Shown piece after piece: positions 1 to 8,504 of a stretch of DNA of 11,334 bases (position 1 is its first letter; the number at the start of each line of letters is the position of its first letter). The stretch spans positions 1 to 11,334 of the forward strand of contig NZ_NPEF01000131.1 in NCBI RefSeq assembly GCF_002811955.1, read 5' to 3'. The notes under the pieces were generated by a model. The model saw nothing but the letters and a program-made list of their open reading frames with translations, did not search any database and was not told the DNA's origin. Made by a program: the position numbers and the translations under genes. The stretch comes from Leptospira ellisii. GTDB lineage: Bacteria; Spirochaetota; Leptospiria; Leptospirales; Leptospiraceae.

Positions 1-153
1 TCGCGATGATCACCTGTTTGATTCCGAACTGATGAATCATCTCCTGCGCCTGGTCGATCTTCGCCAAAATCGGAACTCCCTGGATATGGGCCCCGATTTT
101 CTGAACGTTATCGTCCAAAAAGCCGACCGGATTGAGTTTGAGTTCGTTGTGTC
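1..153 (-). pseudogene. Inverted fragment of the upstream part of the dehydratase gene
   Basis: Fifty in-frame codons run from 151 down to 2 on the minus strand. They contain the sequence NPVGFLDDNVQKIGAHIQGV, then PILAKIDQAQEMIHQFGIKQ and VIIA. The PVGFLDD...KIG...GVP pattern is typical of the CoA-binding/Rossmann-like segment that precedes the catalytic SDR domain in long FlaA1/CapD/WbpM proteins. The last 24 codons repeat what the plus strand encodes from 156 onward, so this is the correct upstream continuation of that gene lying in inverted orientation. It is not an independent gene. It is either a chimeric assembly product or the displaced half of a gene broken by an inverted duplication. 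Confidence 0.8.
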
Positions 154-228
154 TTCCGATTTTGGCGAAGATCGACCAGGCGCAGGAGATGATTCATCAG
201 TTCGGAATCAAACAGGTGATCATCGCGA
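1..228. repeat. 75-bp perfect inverted repeat with 78-bp loop (fold-back)
   Basis: Bases 1-75 are the exact reverse complement of 154-228, and the pairing stops at 76/153. The left arm may extend beyond base 1. Read on the minus strand, the loop (76-153) plus the left arm give one continuous coding stretch that fits directly upstream of the plus-strand gene. The window therefore has the form reverse-complement(U+A) joined to A+downstream, where U is the 78-bp loop sequence and A the 75-bp arm. This is the typical shape of a fold-back chimera at a contig end, but a genuine inverted duplication would look the same. Confidence 0.95.
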
Positions 229-1487
229 TTTCCAATCCGGACGGAAAATTGATCAGCCGTCTGATCCGTTCTTTCGAGAACACGGACGTAAAGTTCAAAA
301 TTCTTCCATCGCTCGGATCCCTGTTTTTCGATTCTCCCAAACTCAATCAATTGCGGGAAGTTCAGGTGGAGGATTTGCTCGGTCGTCCCGTCGTGGACTT
401 GGAGATAGAATCCATCCGTTCCTATTTAAAGGGAAAATCCATTCTGATCACCGGAGCGGGCGGTTCGATTGGAAGCGAACTCTGCAGACAGGTCGCGGTG
501 TTCGAACCTTCGCGGATTCTGCTTTTGGATTCCGCAGAAACGCCGTTATACGAAATCGAATACGAACTCAAGAAAAAACTGCACGGTCAGGAGATCGAAC
601 TGATTCCGATCGTCGCGGACATCAAGAACCTTTCTCGCGTCAGTTCCGTTTTCGAAAGATATTCACCGCAGGTGGTATTCCATTCCGCGGCGTACAAACA
701 CGTCCCTATGATGGAAGTCAATCCCACCGAAGCCGTGATGAACAACGTTCTCGGAACGAAAAACATCGCGGACATTTCCCGTCTTTCCGGAGTGGAACGT
801 TTCGTGCTGATTTCCACGGACAAGGCCGTCAATCCGGTCAACATCATGGGCGCTTCCAAACGTGCGGCGGAATTGTATCTTCAACATATATCCCGCGAAA
901 CGAGAACGAAATTCATCACCGTTCGATTCGGCAACGTCCTCGGATCCAACGGTTCCGTCATCCCCAGATTCCGCGAACAGATTGCCAACGGAGGACCGGT
1001 GACCGTCACACATCCCGACGTGATCCGTTACTTTATGACCATACCCGAAGCGACACAACTCGTCCTACAGGCCGGGAGTATGGGAGAATGCGGCGAGATT
1101 TTCATACTAGAAATGGGGGAACCGGTTCGGATCCTCAATCTTGCGGAGGAGATGATTCGTCTTTGCGGATTGCGCCCGTATGTGGACATCCCGATCCAAT
1201 TCACCGGATTACGCCCGGGTGAAAAACTTTTCGAAGAACTTCTTTTGGATTTGGAAGGAATCAAAAAGACGCATCATCCGAAGATAAAAATCGCCGCGCC
1301 TCAGGACAATCAGGAACCTACCACGTTCGTAGCGCGTTTTAACGAACTGTTGACCGCGGGCAGAACCAATAAGGACAAGGATATCTTTCTCGCGTTTCAG
1401 TCCTTGGTTCCGGAATATAAGATCCACGGAGATTATCTCACCGAAGCCAAAGTGGAAATTCCGGATCAGAATTTCAAGAATGGATAA
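156..1487 (+). CDS. Nucleotide-sugar 4,6-dehydratase, FlaA1/CapD/WbpM family (5'-truncated)
   Basis: This is the C-terminal part of a membrane-associated extended-SDR enzyme that, by family, converts a UDP-HexNAc such as UDP-GlcNAc to the 4-keto-6-deoxy sugar for surface polysaccharide or glycan synthesis. The end of the N-terminal Rossmann-like domain is visible (GIKQVIIAISNPDG), then the NAD(P)-binding loop TGAGGSIGSE at about 450-479, the HSAAYKHVPMME segment at about 690-720, STDK with Thr-Asp-Lys at 816-824, and MGASK at 846-860. Met replaces the usual SDR tyrosine of YxxxK, as in the long WbpM/PglF class. RFGNVLGSNGSVIP and the LRPGEKLFEELL block follow. The frame can be opened at a TTG at 132, but codons before 156 come from the inverted loop, so that start is spurious. 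The native protein should carry more N-terminal sequence, in this family usually with transmembrane helices. The stop overlaps the next gene by 8 bp. The sugar specificity cannot be read from the sequence. Confidence 0.9.
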   Translation, partial: PILAKIDQAQEMIHQFGIKQVIIAISNPDGKLISRLIRSFENTDVKFKILPSLGSLFFDSPKLNQLREVQVEDLLGRPVVDLEIESIRSYLKGKSILITGAGGSIGSELCRQVAVFEPSRILLLDSAETPLYEIEYELKKKLHGQEIELIPIVADIKNLSRVSSVFERYSPQVVFHSAAYKHVPMMEVNPTEAVMNNVLGTKNIADISRLSGVERFVLISTDKAVNPVNIMGASKRAAELYLQHISRETRTKFITVRFGNVLGSNGSVIPRFREQIANGGPVTVTHPDVIRYFMTIPEATQLVLQAGSMGECGEIFILEMGEPVRILNLAEEMIRLCGLRPYVDIPIQFTGLRPGEKLFEELLLDLEGIKKTHHPKIKIAAPQDNQEPTTFVARFNELLTAGRTNKDKDIFLAFQSLVPEYKIHGDYLTEAKVEIPDQNFKNG

Positions 1488-1958
1488 ACAAAGTCTGAAA
1501 GAAGAAATTCTGAGTCTCAGAAAATTCAAACGGGAACTATTCGATCTCTATTGGGATTCGTTCGGCACGTTCTTCCTGCACGCTGTTCCGCATCCGAAGT
1601 TGGTCATCGGCAAACGCGGGTTAGTCGGCGACGAAAAAGAGACCGGACTCGTGCTCGTTTTTAGTCCCAAAGGCGGAACCCGTAATCTTGATTTGAAGGA
1701 AGAATGGATCTACGCCGAACTTCAGTTCGGATACGCATGGGAAGAGGTGTTCATTCCCTGGGACTGCGTGCTGCGTTATTTTGACAAATCACAACAAACA
1801 TTGATCAACATGAAAGTTTTTACCGCGGAATCGGAGGTGTTCAAACAGGTTCAGACCTCCGCCGGGGAGAAAGCGGTTTCGACGGAGAAAAAAGAGGGTG
1901 AAACGAAGGACGATAAGTCCAACGTAATTCAAGTGGATTTTGGGAGTAAATCGAAACA

Positions 1959-1962
<4 letters not shown>
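1480..1962 (+). CDS. SspB-like ClpXP adaptor candidate (small conserved protein)
   Basis: This is a soluble protein of 160 residues with no signal peptide or membrane segment. Residues about 25-105 resemble the SspB substrate-binding fold. PHPKLVIG matches the PHLVV strand, GLVLVFSP the IVLNIAP strand, and NLDL the NLEL motif. YAELQFGYAWEEVFIPW matches the FNARFGG...VPL region, and the segment ends in LRYFDKS. SspB proteins deliver ssrA-tagged and other substrates to ClpXP. They end in a flexible acidic/polar linker with a short hydrophobic-basic ClpX-binding tail. Here residues about 120-150 are rich in E, K, D, S and T, and the C-terminus NVIQVDFGSKSKQ resembles the VVSLDxFRKK ending of alphaproteobacterial SspB. 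The ATG overlaps the upstream stop (ATGGATAA) and the TGA overlaps the next ATG, which suggests translational coupling. I recognised this by eye from motifs only; otherwise it would be called a hypothetical protein. Confidence 0.6.
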
Positions 1963-3569
<1,607 letters not shown>

Positions 3570-3713
3570 GATCGAAATATCCGCTTTTCAGGTCTAAAGA
3601 AAAAAGAATCAAACGGGACGTTCTCGAAATCGACGGCCGTGTTCGGGTTACGACTCGAAACAAAGGCAAACGCCCCGTAACTCGTATTGATTTAGAATTT
3701 AAGGAGAACCGAA
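3570..3713 (+). other. Intergenic region with a start-less open frame
   Basis: No recognised gene, RNA or terminator is visible in this 144-bp gap. One plus-strand frame stays open from inside the permease gene to a TAA at 3722-3724. Its part within the gap reads like plausible protein (for example RDVLEIDGRVRVTTRNKGKR, then PVTRIDLEFKENR). It has no ATG, GTG or TTG between 3482 and the last codons. It could be the remnant of a small decayed gene or pure chance. The htpX ribosome binding site lies at the right end. Confidence 0.3.
3701..3706 (+). promoter_or_regulatory. Ribosome binding site of htpX
   Basis: AAGGAG is followed by 7 bases and then ATG at 3714. It is the clearest Shine-Dalgarno sequence among the plus-strand genes here and fixes the htpX start. 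Confidence 0.8.
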
Positions 3714-4604
3714 ATGTGGTTTAAACGAATTGGGCTGTTTTTACTGACCAATATCCTCGTCGTCGTTACGATTTCGATCATAACGACCGTTCTTGGAATC
3801 GGTCCGTATCTACGTTCGAACGGATTGGATTATACTTCCCTGATCGTATTCTCGCTGCTTTGGGGTATGGGAGGTTCTTTCGTTTCCCTGTTGCTTTCCA
3901 AATTCATGGCGAAGACGATGATGGGGGTAAAAGTGATATCTCCCTCTTCCGCGACCGGAGTGGAGCGTGAATTTTATTCGAAAGTGGAACGGCTTGCGCG
4001 TACGGCGAACATTCCGATGCCCGAGGTGGGAATCTATCATTCTCCCGAAGTGAATGCGTTCGCGACCGGACCTTCCAAATCCAGTTCTTTAGTCGCGGTT
4101 TCCAGCGGGTTATTGCAGGTGATGGACAGCGCGGAAGTGGAAGGCGTTCTGGCGCACGAATTAGCGCACGTGGCCAACGGGGACATGGTCACCATGACTT
4201 TGGTGCAGGGAGTAGTTAACGCTTTCGTAATATTCTTCTCCAGAATCATCGGTTACGCGCTCAGCACTCTCGTAAAGGACGAGGACGCGCAGTACACCGT
4301 AAGATGGGTTGCGAACATAGTTTTGAGCATTCTGTTCAGCATACTCGGATCGATCGTGGTCGCGTATTTTTCCAGAACGCGCGAATTCCGTGCTGACGCG
4401 GGAGGAGCCAAACTCGCCGGTCGTCAGAATATGATCGCCGCGCTGGAGAAATTAAGAAGAACGTTCGACGCACCGCAGGACGAACGCGGCGGAGAGGCTC
4501 TCGCTACGATGAAGATTTCGGGGCACAGCAAATGGATGGCGTTGTTTTCTACACATCCTCCGTTGGAAGTGAGAATCGCCGCTCTGAAAAATTCGGGGTA
4601 TTGA
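3714..4604 (+). CDS. htpX: HtpX-type M48 membrane metalloprotease
   Basis: This is an inner-membrane zinc endopeptidase of family M48B. HtpX proteins cleave misfolded or damaged membrane proteins on the cytoplasmic side, alongside FtsH. Two hydrophobic helices lie at residues about 7-29 and 40-63. The zinc motif HELAH is at residues 148-152, with GDM after it, as usual. A hydrophobic pair of segments at about 160-215 is followed by the third zinc ligand Glu224 in SRTREFRADAGGAKLAG. The C-terminus has the family's STHPPLEVRIAAL block. The length of 296 residues is close to E. coli HtpX (293), so the protein is complete. The ATG at 3714 follows a good AAGGAG. The gene is monocistronic on its 3' side because a strong intrinsic terminator follows 28 bases after the stop. 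Confidence 0.95.
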   Translation: MWFKRIGLFLLTNILVVVTISIITTVLGIGPYLRSNGLDYTSLIVFSLLWGMGGSFVSLLLSKFMAKTMMGVKVISPSSATGVEREFYSKVERLARTANIPMPEVGIYHSPEVNAFATGPSKSSSLVAVSSGLLQVMDSAEVEGVLAHELAHVANGDMVTMTLVQGVVNAFVIFFSRIIGYALSTLVKDEDAQYTVRWVANIVLSILFSILGSIVVAYFSRTREFRADAGGAKLAGRQNMIAALEKLRRTFDAPQDERGGEALATMKISGHSKWMALFSTHPPLEVRIAALKNSGY

Positions 4605-4632
4605 TCGATTCAACGATCGGATTTACGAAACG

Positions 4633-4659
4633 GCCCGGTATTTTACCGGGCTTTTCTTT
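4633..4659 (+). terminator. Intrinsic (Rho-independent) terminator after htpX
   Basis: GCCCGGTA (4633-4640) pairs perfectly with TACCGGGC (4644-4651) around a TTT loop, and TTTTCTTT follows at once. The stem has eight base pairs, six of them G-C, and sits 28 bases downstream of the htpX stop. It separates htpX from apt. Confidence 0.9.
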
Positions 4660-4740
4660 GTCCGGATCAAAAAAGAATTGTTTGAAATGTCTCGGATTTT
4701 TTGAATAGAACCCGAAATCAAAACCCTCGGACGTAAAACT

Positions 4741-5277
<537 letters not shown>

Positions 5278-5289
5278 AAATTCTAAAAT

Positions 5290-5295
5290 TATAAT
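5290..5295 (+). promoter_or_regulatory. Possible -10 element before the Deg protease gene
   Basis: A perfect TATAAT lies in the AT-rich 36-bp gap between apt and the protease gene. No good -35 hexamer is found 16-18 bases upstream (this would fall in the end of apt), so it may be chance in AT-rich DNA. Confidence 0.25.
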
Positions 5296-5303
5296 ATTCT
5301 ACC

Positions 5304-5309
5304 GGAGGG
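5304..5309 (+). promoter_or_regulatory. Ribosome binding site deciding a TTG start
   Basis: GGAGGG lies about 5 bases upstream of the TTG at 5314. The open frame has no ATG before the signal peptide, so this strong Shine-Dalgarno sequence supports initiation at TTG. Confidence 0.7.
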
Positions 5310-5313
5310 TCCG

Positions 5314-6825
5314 TTGACGGTCAAACATCTATCGGCGTTTTTTAACAACCGGATTTCGAAAGGATACGGACTTCTTTTTGCGGTTTTATTATCGTTTTTT
5401 CAAACTACGGCGGATTCCGTCGACGCTCCTGTATCCCTTTCCTTCGACGAACTACGCAAAGGCGTCGTTCAGATCCGGGTTTATTCCCAGGCGGTGAATC
5501 CGTTTTCGCCCTGGACGACCGATCCGGTCCGCGCCAGTTCCGGAACGGGTTTTTTGATCGGAAACAAACGGATCGTGACCAACGCGCACGTGATTTCGAA
5601 CGCCAAGTTCGTTCAGGTCCAGAGATACAACCAAACGGAATGGTACGGAGTCAAGGTGCTTCACATCGCACACGACTGCGACCTTGCCGTTTTGGAGGCG
5701 GAAAATCCGGAGTTCTACAAGGATTCCCGCGATTTGGAATTGGGCGAAATTCCGGAACTCAATTCTCCTTTGATCGTGGTGGGTTATCCGATCGGAGGCA
5801 ATAAGGTTTCCGTAACGCGCGGTATCGTTTCCAGAAAGGATCAATCCGTGTATTCCCATTCCGCGGTGGACAGTCATCTCGTGCTTCAAGTGGACGCGGC
5901 GATCAATCCCGGGAATTCCGGGGGCCCCGCGATTCAGGACGATAAGGTCGTGGGAGTCGCGTTCCAGGTCGCGACGAAAGGGGAAAATATCGGTTATCTG
6001 ATTCCCACCAACGTGATCCGTCATTTTTTAAAGGATATCGAGGACGGAAAATACGACGGTTATGTGGAACTCGGAGTACGAACTCTCAACTCGTTCAACG
6101 TTCCTCTGCGCAAAGCGAAGAAAATTCCCGATCATCTCGAAGGGGTTTTCGTATCGCGCGTCTTAAAGAACGGTTCCGCGGAGAACTTTCTCAAAGAAGG
6201 GGATTTTCTCACCGAGATCGACGGAAATCCGATCGGTAAAAACGGAACCGTGATGCAGGATCGTGACGCGCGCGTGGACTTCGTAGAAATCGTGGATAAT
6301 AAACACGCGGATGATACGATATCGTTCAAACTTTTCCGGGACGAAAAGGAGATGAGCGTTTCCTTTCCGGCGCGAAGAATGCCCGATTTCGATTTTATGC
6401 GGAATCAATACGACAAACCGTACGACTACGCGATGATAGGCGGTCTACTGTTTCAGGAGATGTCCCGGGATCTGATCACGAGTTGGAGTCGAGGCGGGAA
6501 TACTTCCGGCGGAAGTCAGTTGTTGTATCGGTTTTTTTACTTTATCGAAGACGGTCTTAACAGGGGAAAAAGAACGGATGTCGTTTTATACAGAAAACTC
6601 TCGCATCCGGTCAATTCCTCCTCCGATTATTTCGTAAATCTCGTTTTGGAATCCGTCAACGGAACTCCGGTCGGAGAACTTTCGGATTTAAAAAGAATTT
6701 TGTCCTCTTCCAAGGAAAAATACCTTCGTTTGAAATTTTTGGACGTGCAGGTTCCTTTGATATTGGATCGGGAAGCCGCGGAAAGGGCCGACGATAAGAT
6801 CCGTAAAACGTACGGGCTGGAATAG
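5314..6825 (+). CDS. Secreted Deg9-like serine protease with intact triad and PDZ domain
   Basis: This is a 503-residue S1C (HtrA/Deg) serine protease, expected in the periplasm or exported, that degrades or handles misfolded envelope proteins. A signal-peptide-like N-terminus (basic start, then GLLFAVLLSFFQT at about 19-31) is followed by the trypsin-like domain. That domain has SSGTGFLIG, His92 in TNAHV, Asp123 in CDLAVL, and Ser202 in NPGNSGGP. All three catalytic residues are in standard motifs. A PDZ domain follows at about 250-355 (EGVFVSRVLKNGSAENFLKEGDFLTEIDG). A further C-terminal region has GGLLFQEMS, VNGTPVGELSDLKRIL and a closing DREAAERADDKIRKTYGLE. This order resembles plant-type Deg9/Deg2 proteases with a second, atypical PDZ (PDZ_3) rather than DegP/DegS. 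The TTG start is supported by GGAGGG. A paralogue that has lost its triad follows 14 bases after the stop. Confidence 0.9.
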   Translation: MTVKHLSAFFNNRISKGYGLLFAVLLSFFQTTADSVDAPVSLSFDELRKGVVQIRVYSQAVNPFSPWTTDPVRASSGTGFLIGNKRIVTNAHVISNAKFVQVQRYNQTEWYGVKVLHIAHDCDLAVLEAENPEFYKDSRDLELGEIPELNSPLIVVGYPIGGNKVSVTRGIVSRKDQSVYSHSAVDSHLVLQVDAAINPGNSGGPAIQDDKVVGVAFQVATKGENIGYLIPTNVIRHFLKDIEDGKYDGYVELGVRTLNSFNVPLRKAKKIPDHLEGVFVSRVLKNGSAENFLKEGDFLTEIDGNPIGKNGTVMQDRDARVDFVEIVDNKHADDTISFKLFRDEKEMSVSFPARRMPDFDFMRNQYDKPYDYAMIGGLLFQEMSRDLITSWSRGGNTSGGSQLLYRFFYFIEDGLNRGKRTDVVLYRKLSHPVNSSSDYFVNLVLESVNGTPVGELSDLKRILSSSKEKYLRLKFLDVQVPLILDREAAERADDKIRKTYGLE

Positions 6826-6828
6826 ATT

Positions 6829-6833
6829 AGGAG
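6829..6833 (+). promoter_or_regulatory. Ribosome binding site of the Deg pseudoprotease gene
   Basis: AGGAG is followed by 6 bases and then ATG at 6840. It lies in the 14-bp gap after the active protease gene and supports co-transcription with separate initiation. Confidence 0.7.
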
Positions 6834-6839
6834 ATTTGA

Positions 6840-8432
6840 ATGTCGAAAGTTTTGATTTTATCGTTGTCCTTCATTCTCCTCGGACGGACGTTTCTCGAAG
6901 CGGAAGTTAGTTTTTCGCGGAACGGAATCGAGTCTTCCGTTCCCGTAAAAAAAAGCGGCTCCCGCCCGCTCCGGATCTCGTCCGAAAAAAAGGAAATACC
7001 CCGCAAAACGCAAACGCAGGGCGGCGAAAAACACGGACATCGGGATTCTTATAACAAAAGTATCGTTCAGATCAAGGTAACGTATCAGGAACCGGAATAT
7101 CACCAACCCTGGAAGAAAAAAAGTCCGAGGGTACGACGCGGAGTCGGTTTCGTCGCGGAAGGAGAACAGATTCTGATTCCGTATGCGTTGTTGCCAGACG
7201 CCACCCTGATCGAATTGAAGAAATATTCCTCCTATTCGGAAACCAAAGCCTACGTATATCGGACGGATGCGGAATCCAATCTCGCGTCTCTCCGGGTGGA
7301 AAAGGGAAACTTCTTCGAAGATCTGATTCCGCTGAAGTTGACTCCGATTTCCGTGTTTCCGAAACAAGTGAACGTCTATCAGCTCGACAATTCCGGTTCG
7401 ATCCAAGCCACGGCCGCCGCGCTTTTGAGTATGGACATGGATCAGATGCCCTTGGGTCGCGTGGAATTGCCGGTGATCGATATCAGTTCGAGCGAAAGCC
7501 TGAACGGATTCGGCGAAGTGTTGATCGAGGACGGTAAGGTCTCCGGAATGTTGTACGATTTCACTTCCGGTAAGAATTCGGGAAGAGTGATTCCCTCGTT
7601 TATCATTCAAAAATTCTTAAATACTCCCGGGAAAGACATCTTTCCGTATAAGGGATTCAGATTCCGACCCGTGACCGACTTTGCGGTCAGAAAATATTAC
7701 GGAATGGGGGAGAAAGAATCCGGTATTCTCGTCGCTGACGTCGTTCCCGGTTCCTCGGCGAGCGGCGTTCTGAAACTCGAGGATATCATCCTCGAATTCG
7801 GCGGCAAAAAGGTGGATTCGAAGGGATACGTAGAACACCCGTTATACGGTAAACAGGTCCTTTCCTTTCTCGCGCATTCGGGCGATTTTTTCGGTTATTC
7901 CCTGGGAAAGGAGATTCCGATCACGATTCTTCGCGATAAAAAAAGGATTTCCTTGGATATGAAGTTGAAACCCTTCCCCCACTCCGCGGTACGGATTCCG
8001 TTCAAGAATTCTCCTATTAACAACGATTATGCGGTCGAGGGAGGTTTCGTTTTTCTCGAACTTTCCGAAGCTCTTTTGGAGGAATGGGGAAAGGATTGGA
8101 GATCGCGCGTGGATCGGAAACTGTTGTATCTTTTCGACTACGCGAAATTCCACGAAAAGGAAGGAGATTCCGGAAAGATCGTTCTTTTGTCCCAGGTTTT
8201 GCCGGACGAGTCGAACAACGGTTTTCACGATTTGAGTTTTAAGATCGTGGAGAAGTTGGACGGAAAACCCGTGAGATCCGTCAAAGATCTGAAAACGTCG
8301 ATCCGCGAGGGAAAAGACGGGTATTCGTTGATCTCATTGGACGACGGAACCGAAATCGCATTGGACCGGGCGCGTTTGGACGAGATCAACGACCGAATCT
8401 ATAAAAGTTACAAGATCAGAATGCAGGATTGA
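6840..8432 (+). CDS. Deg9-like pseudoprotease (catalytic triad lost), exported
   Basis: This 530-residue paralogue of the preceding protease has the same layout. A signal peptide (VLILSLSFILLG, cleavage likely after FLEA) and a basic linker of about 45 residues lead into a trypsin-like domain, a PDZ-type region with SGILVADVVPGSSASGVLKLEDIILEF, and the Deg9-like C-terminus (GGFVFLELSEALL, VLLSQVLPDESNNGF, LDGKPVRSVKDLK). The catalytic residues are gone. The TNAHV position reads IPYAL (Ala116). CDLAVL reads SNLASL (Asp to Asn147). NPGNSGGP reads SESLNGFG (residues 218-225), with Asn222 or Phe224 at the serine position depending on the alignment. The frame is intact and long, so the gene is maintained rather than decaying. 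I infer a non-catalytic role such as partner, inhibitor, scaffold or chaperone of the active enzyme. The triad loss is seen directly; the role is inference. Confidence 0.85.
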   Translation: MSKVLILSLSFILLGRTFLEAEVSFSRNGIESSVPVKKSGSRPLRISSEKKEIPRKTQTQGGEKHGHRDSYNKSIVQIKVTYQEPEYHQPWKKKSPRVRRGVGFVAEGEQILIPYALLPDATLIELKKYSSYSETKAYVYRTDAESNLASLRVEKGNFFEDLIPLKLTPISVFPKQVNVYQLDNSGSIQATAAALLSMDMDQMPLGRVELPVIDISSSESLNGFGEVLIEDGKVSGMLYDFTSGKNSGRVIPSFIIQKFLNTPGKDIFPYKGFRFRPVTDFAVRKYYGMGEKESGILVADVVPGSSASGVLKLEDIILEFGGKKVDSKGYVEHPLYGKQVLSFLAHSGDFFGYSLGKEIPITILRDKKRISLDMKLKPFPHSAVRIPFKNSPINNDYAVEGGFVFLELSEALLEEWGKDWRSRVDRKLLYLFDYAKFHEKEGDSGKIVLLSQVLPDESNNGFHDLSFKIVEKLDGKPVRSVKDLKTSIREGKDGYSLISLDDGTEIALDRARLDEINDRIYKSYKIRMQD

Positions 8433-8504
8433 TCCGTCCGTCCGCGGAAACGGGAGAAGCCCGTCGAAGCAAAACGGTTTCGCTTAACGCGCGAGATCGC
8501 GGAT
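8433..8504. other. Short gap between convergent genes
   Basis: This 72-bp spacer separates the pseudoprotease gene from the convergent membrane-protein gene. Only weak hairpins (CGGG-AGAAG-CCCG at about 8451, and an imperfect AAGCAAAAC/GTTTCGCTT pair at about 8468) are visible, and no T tract follows on either strand. I see no convincing intrinsic terminator. Confidence 0.5.

Noticed and set aside
1..228. Inverted repeat as the end of an insertion sequence or a regulatory hairpin
   Set aside because: The arms and loop are continuous coding sequence of the neighbouring gene, with no transposase, target duplication or terminal-repeat features.
32..1222. Long plus-strand open frame of 396 codons overlapping the dehydratase
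   Set aside because: It is arginine-, serine- and histidine-rich with no family motifs, and it is a frame shadow of the dehydratase, which has clear SDR motifs.
4682..4710. Possible apt promoter (TTGAAA, then an ATAGAA-like element)
   Set aside because: The -35 is reasonable but the -10 matches consensus poorly at any normal spacing, so I do not list it.
6858..7610. 250-codon minus-strand open frame inside the pseudoprotease gene
   Set aside because: Antisense to an intact reading frame that aligns with a Deg paralogue; no recognisable domain.
8433..8504. Hairpins in the convergent gap as a bidirectional terminator
   Set aside because: The stems are short or imperfect and no T tract follows on either strand.
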